A stretch of 64,000 nt of DNA from Paenarthrobacter nitroguajacolicus (GTDB taxonomy: Bacteria; Actinomycetota; Actinomycetes; Actinomycetales; Micrococcaceae), in assembly GCF_029952445.1 (NCBI RefSeq), contig NZ_JAQPPK010000021.1:26749-90748 (forward strand), in the 5' to 3' direction. The notes under the pieces are model-generated. The model saw only the letters and a list, made by a program, of their open reading frames with translations, ran no database searches and was not told the DNA's origin. Below are positions 1 to 7,850 of this stretch, piece by piece. Every line of letters starts with the position of its first letter. Within the stretch, counting starts at the first letter, position 1. Position numbers and translations under genes: made by a program.

Positions 1-551
1 ATGGCCAACGAAGAACCACCCACGACGTCGGTTGCTGCCGCGTGCGCCATCATGGCCAGGGAGACGTCGTCGAAGAAGCCTTCGTCGATCAAATCCACTT
101 TCCCTCCGGTGGTCTCCTCCGCCGGTGTTCCCAGGACCTTGACGGTGATATCCAGTTGCCCGGCCACGGCCGCGAGCGCAAGCGCCGCCCCCACGGCGCT
201 GGCTGCGTTGATATTGTGCCCGCACGCGTGTCCGATGGCCGGGAGGGCGTCGTACTCAACGCACAGTGCCACCACGAGCTCACCCGAACCGAACCGCGCG
301 CTGAAGGCGGTGGACTGCGACGGCTGCTTTTCGTCCAAGGTGAAGCCGGCTTTCCGCAGCACCCTTTGGACACGTTTGACGGCCCGGAACTCCTCGCCGC
401 CAAGTTCCGGATCCGCGTGGATCGAATGGCTGAGATCCAGGATTTCGGGCTTCCAACGCTGAAGGTGGCTGTCCAGGATGGCGCGGATGTCGTCGCGGGC
501 GGGAAGTACGACGGCGGAACTTGGGCTGCCGTTGATGGGACCTGTCATCAT
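1..551 (-). CDS. M20-family amidohydrolase/peptidase, C-terminus beyond window
   Basis: Metal-dependent hydrolase of the M20D (AbgB/hippurate hydrolase-like) family, which removes acyl or amino-acid groups from amide substrates in the cytosol. Only about 183 N-terminal residues are inside the window; the gene continues past position 1. The visible part contains HADPELGGEEF, the metal-ligand segment EYDALPAIGHACGHN (about residue 95-110) and GTPAEETTGGK, all typical of the family. The start ATG at 551 overlaps the TGA of the upstream MFS gene (ATGA), so the two are translationally coupled; a second in-frame ATG at 548 is possible. Substrate unknown; coupling with a transporter suggests uptake or export of the amide substrate or product. 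Confidence 0.85.
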   Translation of the reverse strand, partial: MMTGPINGSPSSAVVLPARDDIRAILDSHLQRWKPEILDLSHSIHADPELGGEEFRAVKRVQRVLRKAGFTLDEKQPSQSTAFSARFGSGELVVALCVEYDALPAIGHACGHNINAASAVGAALALAAVAGQLDITVKVLGTPAEETTGGKVDLIDEGFFDDVSLAMMAHAAATDVVGGSSLA

Positions 552-1966
552 GCGGTCACCTGCCCGGACGGACGCTTGGGATAGCTTGCGCTGGCCGCTG
601 CCGCCACCAGGGCCGCGACGGCCAGCGCACCCCAGATGAAGAACAGGCCGCCCTCAGTGATGTGTCCCGACTCGGCATTGGCGGAAGAGATCAGCTTTAC
701 GACGGCCGCACCCACCGCGATGCCAACCGACAGGGCAAGCTCGTTCAGGCCTGCAGCTGTGGAGGTTTCCTCCAAGGGCACCCCTTCAACCGACAATGAG
801 CGCGTGCCTGCCTGGTACATGCCCAGGCTCAGGTTGAACATGGCGAAGCCAACGCAGTACCCGGCCAAGGAGCCGTGGGCCAGCAGCATCACCACGAATC
901 CCCCGGCCAGCAGGACGCCCGCGAAGACCAAGGTGGTGCGTTCGCCGAACTGCCGGAGCGCCTTGGTTGTCAGGAGTGAGGAACCCAGGGACAGCACTGA
1001 TGCGAGGGCCAGGACAACAGCGATCATAAGCGGGCTTAGGCCGAAGCCGTAGCCCGTCTTGTCCGGGTTGGAATGCAGGAAGATGCCGTTGGTTCCGAAG
1101 TAGCTGATGGATGCGAAGCCAAAGAAGAATGTGGCCATCGAGACTGCACGGATCCTGGGAATGGCCAGCATGCGCAGGTCCATGAACCGCTTGCCCGGGG
1201 CGGCGCTGGCGTCACGCTTGGCCCAGAACGCCAAGAGGACCAGCCCAAGCAGTCCTGCTGTCAATGTGCGGGCGTCCAGCCAACCCCATTCGGGCGCCAT
1301 GGAAAGCGCCACGACGAACCCGATGAGCCCCAGGGAGCAAGCCAGCAGCGGCGCAAGGGCCAGGCCCTCACGTGTCGGGACCCCGGCGTCGGGCATCAAG
1401 AAGGAGCAGACGAAGGCGACCACCGCGAACGGCACGGCAACCCAGAAGCCGAGCGTCGGATCGGTAACGCCCACGATCCCGGCCAGAAGTCCACCAGCTC
1501 CCACCATGATCATGAGCATGCCGATCATGACGCTGACGCCGGTGCGGGTATGGCCCGGGCTGGTGACGCGGAGGATTCCCATCATCAGCGGGATGAACCC
1601 CACCACGCAGGTGAGCATGACGACGCCAAGAGTCACTGTCCACAACGATGGCCACAGCGCCATTTGCAGCACGCCGACCGTCACCACCGCGGTGGACCAG
1701 CGCAGCACCAGTCTGTAGCCGTAGCTGTCTCCGAGCCTCGAGATGATCGGGGTGAGCACGGCAAAGCTGACGTTGGAGATGAGGAAGATGCCGTTGATGG
1801 TGGGATCGTCGATCTCGAAGACCGGCCCCAACGCCGGGAGGATGGGGTTGAGGTACCCCTGCGTGACGCCGCTAAGCGATTCAATCAGTGCCATTGCCAG
1901 GATCAATCCTGTGATGGTCCGGCGAGTCACGGCTGACGTCGCCGACGGTGCTGTCTTGCTTGCCAT
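548..1966 (-). CDS. MFS transporter
   Basis: Integral membrane transporter of the major facilitator superfamily, 472 residues. Hydrophobic segments fill the chain from about residue 17 (ITGLILAMALIESLSG) to the C-terminus, and the length fits a 12-14 helix drug:H+ antiporter-like member. A basic loop after helix 2 (SRLGDSYGYR) matches the MFS loop 2-3 region. The ATG at 1966 is preceded by AAGGAAGC. It is coupled by a 4-nt overlap to the downstream M20 amidohydrolase and divergent from an Lrp-type regulator, which probably controls it. Substrate cannot be read from sequence. Confidence 0.85.
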   Translation of the reverse strand: MASKTAPSATSAVTRRTITGLILAMALIESLSGVTQGYLNPILPALGPVFEIDDPTINGIFLISNVSFAVLTPIISRLGDSYGYRLVLRWSTAVVTVGVLQMALWPSLWTVTLGVVMLTCVVGFIPLMMGILRVTSPGHTRTGVSVMIGMLMIMVGAGGLLAGIVGVTDPTLGFWVAVPFAVVAFVCSFLMPDAGVPTREGLALAPLLACSLGLIGFVVALSMAPEWGWLDARTLTAGLLGLVLLAFWAKRDASAAPGKRFMDLRMLAIPRIRAVSMATFFFGFASISYFGTNGIFLHSNPDKTGYGFGLSPLMIAVVLALASVLSLGSSLLTTKALRQFGERTTLVFAGVLLAGGFVVMLLAHGSLAGYCVGFAMFNLSLGMYQAGTRSLSVEGVPLEETSTAAGLNELALSVGIAVGAAVVKLISSANAESGHITEGGLFFIWGALAVAALVAAAASASYPKRPSGQVTA

Positions 1967-2026
1967 GTGCTTCCTTGGGTGTCGTGTCTTGCGCAGGATC
2001 TCTGCCTGCGGTAGGTGGTGATACGA

Positions 2027-2042
2027 GTCACAACGTTATGAC
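2027..2042. promoter_or_regulatory. putative operator between MFS and Lrp genes
   Basis: GTCACAACGTTATGAC is a 16-bp palindrome with one mismatched pair, centred on CG, in the divergent promoter region. It is about 60 bp upstream of the MFS start and 54 bp upstream of the regulator start. It could be the Lrp-type regulator's site; the CG-centred AACGTT core is also LacI-like. Confidence 0.4.
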
Positions 2043-2095
2043 CAGCGTCTACACTGACTACGAAATTGTTCAAAACCCACTCAAAGCAGGCAACA

Positions 2096-3106
2096 GTGAA
2101 CGAATCAGCCATGATTTCCGAGTTGGACCTGGAAATCGTGAATGCCCTTCAGATCAACCCACGGGCTGAATGGAGCCGGGTGGCGGATGCCCTTGGGCTG
2201 TCCGGGCCCACCGTTGCCCGGCGCTGGAACACGCTTGCAGAGCAAGGCCAGGCCTGGATTACGCCGTCCCCCGGGCAGCGCTACCTCAACACAGGCTGGT
2301 CCGCCTTCATCCATTTGTCTTCCACCCCCGGCGAGAGCGAGGACTTGCTTGAGCGCCTGTGCGCGGAGCCTTCGTTCGCCACCGTCTCCCTGGTCACGGG
2401 CTCGCACGACATCTTCATGGACTGCTTCGCTTCAAGCCACGCGGAATTGATGGACATCGTCACCGGGACCTTTCCGCGGCTGCCCGGGATAACCCACAGA
2501 GAGGTAGTCTTCGTCACCAAGTTGTACCGGCAGGCCTCGGAATGGCGCAGCGGTACTTTGGAACCTGCCCGGGCACGACTCGTCTCGGCCGAACCCCTGC
2601 CCGAGCAAGCAGGCTACTCACCCGATCATTTGGACGCGTCGCTGTTGGAGGAGCTCGCAAAGAATGGCCGTGCCACCTGGGCTGAACTGGGCGCCGCCTG
2701 TGGCGTGTCACCCCAGACGGCGCGCCGACGCGTGGAGCGGTTCCTCGCTGCGGGCTACATATCGCTTCGGTGCGATACGTCGACGTCGGCCCAGCAGGGC
2801 CTGAGGGAGGTCACTTTGGTACTGAACGTCCCGGCCCATTTTGTTGACGACGTCGGCCGCTACTTTGCTGCCTTGCCGAACTGCCGCTTGAGCGCCCAGG
2901 TCCTGGGCGCGCAAAACCTGGTGGTCACCCTGTGGGTCCGCGATTACCTGGAGGTCCAGGCTTACGAACGCGAACTGGCCGAGCGCGCTCCGGGCAGTGC
3001 AGTCATGTCCCGGCAGGCGGTGGTGCGGACCTACAAGAGGCTTGGCCATGTGCTGGATGAATCGGGCCGGAGCCGCAAAGTGGTGCCGTTGCCGCTGTGG
3101 AAGTGA
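2096..3106 (+). CDS. Lrp/AsnC-family transcriptional regulator, duplicated-domain form
   Basis: DNA-binding regulator with two consecutive Lrp/AsnC modules in one chain. A first HTH (LDLEIVNALQINPRAEW... DALGLSGPTVARR) is followed by a ligand-binding-like segment; a second HTH (about residue 175-220, LLEELAKNGRATWAELG... VSPQTARRRV) is followed by another ligand-binding-like segment. Classical Lrp proteins are about 150 residues, so this is the double form common in actinobacteria. I chose GTG at 2096 because AGCAGG lies 5 nt upstream; ATG at 2111 and TTG at 2066 are alternatives. It is divergent from the MFS/M20 pair and likely regulates it in response to an amino-acid-like ligand (inference). 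Confidence 0.85.
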   Translation: MNESAMISELDLEIVNALQINPRAEWSRVADALGLSGPTVARRWNTLAEQGQAWITPSPGQRYLNTGWSAFIHLSSTPGESEDLLERLCAEPSFATVSLVTGSHDIFMDCFASSHAELMDIVTGTFPRLPGITHREVVFVTKLYRQASEWRSGTLEPARARLVSAEPLPEQAGYSPDHLDASLLEELAKNGRATWAELGAACGVSPQTARRRVERFLAAGYISLRCDTSTSAQQGLREVTLVLNVPAHFVDDVGRYFAALPNCRLSAQVLGAQNLVVTLWVRDYLEVQAYERELAERAPGSAVMSRQAVVRTYKRLGHVLDESGRSRKVVPLPLWK

Positions 3107-3204
3107 GTCCGTTGCGAGCTTGTCCACAAACAGGGAATTGCGCGTCCGGAAAACGATAGTCTGGTGGCAGATGGGCAACAGCTCATCGCACCGTTAACGA
3201 ACAA

Positions 3205-3228
3205 AAGACCCGATAGCAGTCGGGTCTT
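3205..3228 (+). terminator. stem-loop terminator after the Lrp-type gene
   Basis: AAGACCCGA (3205-3213) pairs perfectly with TCGGGTCTT (3220-3228) around a 6-nt loop, about 100 bp past the stop codon. The downstream T-run is short (TTCGTTC), so efficiency is uncertain. Confidence 0.6.
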
Positions 3229-3262
3229 CGTTCAGCGCGATGCGCTCATTGATGCGGTATGA

Positions 3263-3304
3263 GGGCCATAGAACCTCAAACGCCACATCTTGAGTCTATG
3301 GCCC
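3263..3304. repeat. imperfect inverted repeat
   Basis: GGGCCATAGA (3263-3272) pairs with TCTATGGCCC (3295-3304). An inner CTCAA/TTGAG pairing lengthens the stem. It lies between the Lrp-type gene and the 36-residue small gene. It resembles the intergenic palindromes elsewhere in the window but has a shorter stem and is not between convergent genes. Confidence 0.5.
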
Positions 3305-3379
3305 CCGCACCCACGGCGCAACGCTCCGCTGCTGCCCTGGGTGCGGCCGTGTCCTTTTCCTCCGGGAGGAGGTGCCGGC

Positions 3380-3490
3380 ATGACATTCAAGCGTAGACGC
3401 GAGGAGCCATGGGGCGCCTGGAACCTGGCGGTCAACATTCTGCGACTCGTCGTTGATGTGACCCGCTGGTTCTGGCACAACATCCCGTAA
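3380..3490 (+). CDS. small basic/aromatic protein, 36 aa
   Basis: Short ORF behind a very strong ribosome site (GGGAGGAGG at about 3364-3372, 8 nt before ATG 3380). The product starts MTFKRRREEPWGAW and ends RWFWHNIP. It has a cluster of basic residues and then a 20-residue stretch of mixed hydrophobic residues (NLAVNILRLVVDV), so it may be an amphipathic or membrane-associated peptide. No family recognised. The perfect Shine-Dalgarno and isolated position support expression; function unknown. Confidence 0.5.
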   Translation: MTFKRRREEPWGAWNLAVNILRLVVDVTRWFWHNIP

Positions 3491-3575
3491 CAGGGAGCGG
3501 AGGCTGTCGGCAAATACGCTGGCAGCCTCCGTCGGGCTCTGGACGGAATGCCCAAACACCGGCAGGATCAGACCC

Positions 3576-3995
3576 ATGACTACGTCCATTTTCGTGAATT
3601 TGCCCGTCAGCGACCTCGAGGCATCCAAGGCCTTCTACACAGCGCTTGGTTACACCATCAACCCGAATTTCACCGACGAAACGGCGGCTTGCGTGGTTTT
3701 CAGCGACACGATTTACACCATGCTCCTCACCCACGAAAAATTCAGCCAGTTCACCAAGCAGCCCATCGCGGACACCAAAAACTCGACGGCGGCCATCGTC
3801 GCCCTTTCAGCCGACAGCCGTGAAGACGTGGATTCGCTGGCAAACAAGGCCCTCGAAGCGGGCGGCTCAGAGACTTACGACCCGCAGGATCTCGGATTCA
3901 TGTACAGCCGGGCTTTCAGGGACCTCGATGGCCACCACTGGGAAGTGCTGTGGATGGACGCCGCCGCAGCCCAGGCCGGCCCGCCGGAGCACTAA
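3576..3995 (+). CDS. VOC-superfamily (glyoxalase/bleomycin-resistance fold) protein
   Basis: Small cytosolic protein of 139 residues with the vicinal-oxygen-chelate fold. It has N-terminal IFVNLPVSDLEASKAFYTALGY and C-terminal RAFRDLDGHHWEVLWMD, the usual beta-alpha-beta-beta-beta signatures. The DGHHWE segment supplies the family's last metal/acid position. It resembles PhnB/YycE-type VOC proteins of unassigned substrate. It is convergent with the DUF1304 gene, separated by a 27-bp-arm palindrome. Confidence 0.85.
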   Translation: MTTSIFVNLPVSDLEASKAFYTALGYTINPNFTDETAACVVFSDTIYTMLLTHEKFSQFTKQPIADTKNSTAAIVALSADSREDVDSLANKALEAGGSETYDPQDLGFMYSRAFRDLDGHHWEVLWMDAAAAQAGPPEH

Positions 3996-4000
3996 AGGAC

Positions 4001-4061
4001 AACGCGGGGTCACTTATGGCCCATGTTGACGGCAAACATGGGCCATAAGTGACCCCGCGTT
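4001..4061. terminator. long perfect palindrome between convergent genes
   Basis: A 27-nt arm (4001-4027, beginning AACGCGGGGTCACTTATGG) is perfectly complementary to 4035-4061, with a 7-nt loop. It starts 6 bp after the VOC stop and ends 3 bp before the DUF1304 stop, so it can act as a terminator for both strands. Confidence 0.7.
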
Positions 4062-4064
4062 GCT

Positions 4065-4451
4065 TTAAAGGAGGGCGAGGATTCCAAGCACGACGGCGAG
4101 CAAAGGCGTTGTGCCCTGGAGGGTGGCTGCGCGGAGGTACTTCCGCCCGCTGGCCGCGAGGACCAAGGCGGCCAGGAGCATGGAGCCGCAACTGCTGAAC
4201 ACGAGGGTCCAGCCCACCTGCGGTGCCCCTGCCCAAACAGCGATGATTCCGATCAGTGCGCCGATGGCCAGGAACAGGTTGTAGAAGCCCTGGTTGTAGG
4301 CCAAGGGCTTGGTGGTCTCGGCGTCTGCCTGTGAAGTGAGGCTGAAACGCTTCCACGTAGCCGGCTTGGTCCACGTGATGGACTCCATGGTGAAGATGTA
4401 AACGTGAAGCAGCGCGGCAATCAGCGCAAAAATCAGGGAGGCCAGGATCAT
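4065..4451 (-). CDS. DUF1304 membrane protein
   Basis: Integral membrane protein of 128 residues with four predicted helices: MILASLIFALIAALLHVYIF at the start, then FYNLFLAIGALIGIIAVW, a segment around VFSSCGSMLLAALVL, and a C-terminal helix. The conserved HVYIFTMESITW and AYNQGFYNLFLA motifs identify DUF1304. Function unknown. It stands alone, convergent with the VOC gene and 39 nt downstream of the aldolase stop, so read-through from the sugar-acid operon is possible. Confidence 0.8.
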   Translation of the reverse strand: MILASLIFALIAALLHVYIFTMESITWTKPATWKRFSLTSQADAETTKPLAYNQGFYNLFLAIGALIGIIAVWAGAPQVGWTLVFSSCGSMLLAALVLAASGRKYLRAATLQGTTPLLAVVLGILALL

Positions 4452-4490
4452 GGTCTGATCCTAGCCTCCCTGTGTTCTTCGGCCCGGCCG

Positions 4491-5360
4491 TCAGGTGCTG
4501 AGCAGCTCCAGCGTGGCGCCGGCAAATGCCGCAGCTGACCCGTTCCAGCGGGCCAGCAATCCTTGGAGGTTCTCACCATCTGCCCGGTGCGCAGGGGTTT
4601 CAGACTCCAGTGTGGCAAGGATCCCGGTCCGCAGCTCGGTGTTGAAGTTCACTTTGCCTACGTTCATGGACGGCGCTTTCGCGAGCTCCTCTGCCGGGAT
4701 GCCTGAGGCGCCATGCAGAACCAACGGAACGTCCGTGCGGGAAGCAACTTCCTGCAGCACGTCCCACCGGATATTCGGCTCACCCCGGTACTTTCCGTGA
4801 ACGTTGCCAACAGCAACAGCCAGCAGTTGCGCGCCGGTTCGCTCGACGAAGTCGGCCACCTGCGCAGGGTCGGTGAGACCGGGGACGGAAGTGGCGGCGT
4901 CGGGCGCTGTTGCTGAAAACGCCCGGTCCTCGTCGCCCGCCAGACCGCCCAGTTCCGCTTCGATCACGACGTCGGAACGGCCTGCCGCAGCCAGCGCGGC
5001 ACGGACTTCGCGGACCAAAGCGATGTTCTCCTCCAACGGCAGCGACGAGCCATCGGCCAGAACGGAGTCCGCACCAGCCGCCACGGAGTCGAGGATGACC
5101 TGCAGCTCCGAGGCGTGGTCCAGTTGCACTGAAACCGGAACGCCCGCGGAGTCGGCCAAACCACGGAGGGCCGTGATGAGTCGGAGTCCGTTGGCGGTGG
5201 AGGCAGTCTTGGGAGCCACCAGGAGGATCACGCCCCGCCCGGATTCCTCGGCTGCCGACACCACGGCCAACGCAGTGGTGAAGTCGTAGCAGGTGAAGGC
5301 CGGGACAGCGGAGCCGGAAGCCAGGGCGGAGTTGACCAGCTGATCGAGTGCAGCGCGCAT
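4491..5360 (-). CDS. class II aldolase of the KbaY/GatY/FbaA family
   Basis: Zinc-dependent class II (ketose-bisphosphate) aldolase, 289 residues. Zinc and phosphate-binding segments are visible: VQLDHAS (about 80), GNVHGKYRG (about 190), LHGASGIP (about 218) and GKVNFNTELR (about 237). It is last in the operon kinase-dehydrogenase-permease-aldolase, its ATG overlapping the permease stop (TGATG). In the characterised L-threonate and D-erythronate pathways the final step is made by a different family (OtnC decarboxylase). Here the class II aldolase probably cleaves or converts the phosphorylated 3-oxo-acid to a triose phosphate (inference). Kinase-dehydrogenase-aldolase fusions reported in plants support the functional link. 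Confidence 0.85.
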   Translation of the reverse strand: MRAALDQLVNSALASGSAVPAFTCYDFTTALAVVSAAEESGRGVILLVAPKTASTANGLRLITALRGLADSAGVPVSVQLDHASELQVILDSVAAGADSVLADGSSLPLEENIALVREVRAALAAAGRSDVVIEAELGGLAGDEDRAFSATAPDAATSVPGLTDPAQVADFVERTGAQLLAVAVGNVHGKYRGEPNIRWDVLQEVASRTDVPLVLHGASGIPAEELAKAPSMNVGKVNFNTELRTGILATLESETPAHRADGENLQGLLARWNGSAAAFAGATLELLST

Positions 5361-6826
5361 CAGTGGGCCAGGCCTCCAACCAGGATCCAGGCCACGTAGG
5401 TGAGGACGAAGCCGGCCAAGCCGAGGATGGTGGTGAGGACGGTCCAGGTCTTGAGTCCGTCGGACACGGTGAGGCCGTAGTAGCGGATCACGGTCCAGAA
5501 GCCGGCATCGGTTACGTGGGACAGTCCGAGCGCGCCAAAGCCGATGGCGATCACGATCACGGCGATCTGCGCGGGCGAGTAGCCACCTTCCATGACCGCA
5601 GAGGTGAGCAGGCCCGTCGTCGTGACGATTGCCACCGTGGCCGAACCCTGGGCGGCACGCAGGGCCAACGAAATTATGAAGCCGAGCACGATCACCGGCA
5701 GGCCGAGGCTGTCCAATGTGTGGGACAGCGCAGCGCCAATGCCGGACGTCCGGAGGACTTCACCGAACACGCCACCGGCAGCAACCACCATCAGGATGGA
5801 GGCGATGGGAGGCAGGGCGCCCTCGAAGATCTCGCCTGTTTCCTTGAGCGACCAGTTGCGGCGGACGGCAAGCAGGAAGAAGGAGAGGGCAACAGCCACC
5901 AGCAAAGCGAAGAACGGGTTGCCGATGAACGACGCTACGCCGTACCAGTAGTTGTCCTTGGCGATGGTCAGCGTACCGACAGTACCGAGGAGGATCTGGA
6001 CGATCGGAGCGGCGATCAGAAACATGATCAGGCCCGGACGCGGCGGGGCGATGGCGCGAGCCCCGGGGCCGTCATGGCCAACGTGGACGAGCGAATCGGA
6101 GCCGAATTCTTCCACCTGGGCCTTGACGCCCGGAAGCAGTTCGTAATCCTTGCGGTTCATGATGCTGGCCACCCAGTAGGACAGGAAGCCAAGGGGAATG
6201 CAGATGATCAGGGAGATCATGGTGATGAGTCCGATGTCGGCACCGAACACACCAGCGCCTGCAACGATGCCCGGGTGCGGCGGAACGGCCACATGGATGG
6301 ACAGCATGATTCCGGCCATGGGCAGGCCGAACTTGATCGGGTGGACCTTGGCGATCTTGGCGAACGCGTAAACGATTGGGACCAGGACGATCACACCGAC
6401 CTCGAAGAACACCGGGATCGCCACAAGGAAGCCGACGGCGGTCAAGGCGACGGCGACGCGCTTGGCACCGAGCTTTTCCGTGAAGTGGGTGGCCAGCGAC
6501 TGAACGCCTCCGGAAACTTCAATCATGCGGCCGAGGATGGCGCCGAGGGCGATAAGCAGTGCCACCTTGCCCATGGTGCTGCCGACGCCGTTGGTCACCA
6601 CCGTGAAGATGTCCTTGAGCGGAATCTGGGCGGCAACGCCTACCAGGATGCTGACGGCCAGCAGGGCAACAAATGCCTGGATCTTGAACCGGATGATCAG
6701 CACCAACAAAAGGGCGATGCCCGCGGCGGCGATGGTCAGCAGAAGCGGTGTTCCCAGCTCCACTGCGGGCTTGATCGCCGGGGCGTCAGCGGCCCCGACC
6801 ATGAGGGAATTGATGAGGGGATTCAT
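5360..6826 (-). CDS. GntP-family gluconate/sugar-acid permease
   Basis: Inner-membrane H+ symporter of the gluconate permease (GntP) family, 488 residues with about 12-14 hydrophobic segments. The conserved MAGIMLSIHVAVPPHPG region (about 170) and SLALRAAQGSATVAIVTT (about 385) are the family's hallmark stretches. It probably imports the four-carbon sugar acid consumed by the flanking enzymes. The start ATG 6826 has a weak upstream GGAGAC; the 3' end overlaps the aldolase ATG by one base. Confidence 0.9.
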   Translation of the reverse strand: MNPLINSLMVGAADAPAIKPAVELGTPLLLTIAAAGIALLLVLIIRFKIQAFVALLAVSILVGVAAQIPLKDIFTVVTNGVGSTMGKVALLIALGAILGRMIEVSGGVQSLATHFTEKLGAKRVAVALTAVGFLVAIPVFFEVGVIVLVPIVYAFAKIAKVHPIKFGLPMAGIMLSIHVAVPPHPGIVAGAGVFGADIGLITMISLIICIPLGFLSYWVASIMNRKDYELLPGVKAQVEEFGSDSLVHVGHDGPGARAIAPPRPGLIMFLIAAPIVQILLGTVGTLTIAKDNYWYGVASFIGNPFFALLVAVALSFFLLAVRRNWSLKETGEIFEGALPPIASILMVVAAGGVFGEVLRTSGIGAALSHTLDSLGLPVIVLGFIISLALRAAQGSATVAIVTTTGLLTSAVMEGGYSPAQIAVIVIAIGFGALGLSHVTDAGFWTVIRYYGLTVSDGLKTWTVLTTILGLAGFVLTYVAWILVGGLAH

Positions 6827-6930
6827 TGGGGCGGTGTCTCCTTTGACAGACCAGTCTAAAGAAGACCGGCGGGAGGTGGCGGCGACGGCGAAGGGGGGAT
6901 CGCCGTCGTCGCGCGTTCTGGGGTTGGTGC

Positions 6931-7833
6931 TTAGGCGGTGCGCTTGGCAGGCGCTACGACCTTGATGACGGCGGAGTCGTCTGCGGCGGCGAGGCCCTGG
7001 GCCTGGCCGAGGAGGTAAAGCTGTTCTGCAGCAGCGGCAACGGGCGCGGCGAGTCCTGCGGCCCGGGTTGCCTTGCCCACGATGCCCATGTCCTTGACGA
7101 AAATGTCCAAGCGGCTGAGGACCTCAGCGCCTTCTTCGTCGTAGGCCTCAAGAATGCGCGGACCGCGGTTGGAGAGCATGAAGGAACCGGCCGCTCCAGC
7201 TTCCAGGGCGGCCAGGGTCTTGGCTTGGTCGAGGCCCAGGGCGTCAGCGAGCGCCAAGGCTTCAGCGGCGGCAGCAATGTGGACGCCGCACAACAGCTGG
7301 TTGACCGTCTTGAGGGCTTGGCCGTCGCCGGGCTTGTCGCCGACGATCGTCAGCGTGGAGGCCAGCAGTTCCAGTGCAGGCCGGGCCTTTTCGAGGGCTT
7401 CGGGCTCGGCACCCACCACGATCAGGAGATCGCCTTCGCCGGCACGCTTGGGGCCGCCGGACAGGGGTGCATCCACCAGGGACACGCCGTATTCGGCCAG
7501 TTTGGCCACGGTTGCCGGAATGGCTTCCGTGCCGACCGTGCTGCCCAGGATGACGACGGCGCCCGGCTTCAGGACGGTCGCGACACCGTTCTCACCGAAG
7601 AGGACATCGTCGAGTTGCTCGCCGTTGCGGACAGCGAGCAGCAGCGCATCAGCGTCCTGAGAAGCTTCACGGGCCGAAGCGAAGGTCTTGATGCCGGCTG
7701 CCGCCGCGAGCTCCAGGCGGGGTTCGGCGATGTCGAAACCGTGCACGGTCAGTTCGGATGCGAGGCGGGTAGCCATCGGCAGGCCCATGGCACCCAGGCC
7801 CAGGACGGTGACGGTGTAGTTGCTGCTGGTCAT
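6931..7833 (-). CDS. 3-hydroxyacid dehydrogenase, LtnD-like (L-threonate dehydrogenase family)
   Basis: NAD(P)-dependent beta-hydroxyacid dehydrogenase, 300 residues. Residues 8-20 form the Rossmann motif GLGAMGLPMA; DAPLSGGPKRAGEGDL (about 117) is the substrate loop and GQALKTVNQLLCG (about 166) carries the catalytic lysine. In DUF1537 operons this protein oxidises a four-carbon sugar acid (threonate/erythronate) to the oxo-acid that the kinase phosphorylates. It lies 17 nt after the kinase stop, with GGAG ahead of ATG 7833. Exact stereochemistry of the substrate cannot be read. Confidence 0.85.
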   Translation of the reverse strand: MTSSNYTVTVLGLGAMGLPMATRLASELTVHGFDIAEPRLELAAAAGIKTFASAREASQDADALLLAVRNGEQLDDVLFGENGVATVLKPGAVVILGSTVGTEAIPATVAKLAEYGVSLVDAPLSGGPKRAGEGDLLIVVGAEPEALEKARPALELLASTLTIVGDKPGDGQALKTVNQLLCGVHIAAAAEALALADALGLDQAKTLAALEAGAAGSFMLSNRGPRILEAYDEEGAEVLSRLDIFVKDMGIVGKATRAAGLAAPVAAAAEQLYLLGQAQGLAAADDSAVIKVVAPAKRTA

Positions 7834-7850
7834 GGTGTTCTCCGTTGAAT

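Noticed and set aside
4001..4061. Palindromes considered as CRISPR repeats or attachment sites
   Set aside because: No repeat-spacer periodicity, no cas genes, and the positions follow convergent gene ends rather than insertion boundaries.
5348..6859. 503-codon open frame on the plus strand
   Set aside because: It lies antisense to the GntP permease; its product is a hydrophilic Gly/Asp/His-rich sequence typical of the complement of a GC-rich membrane-protein gene.
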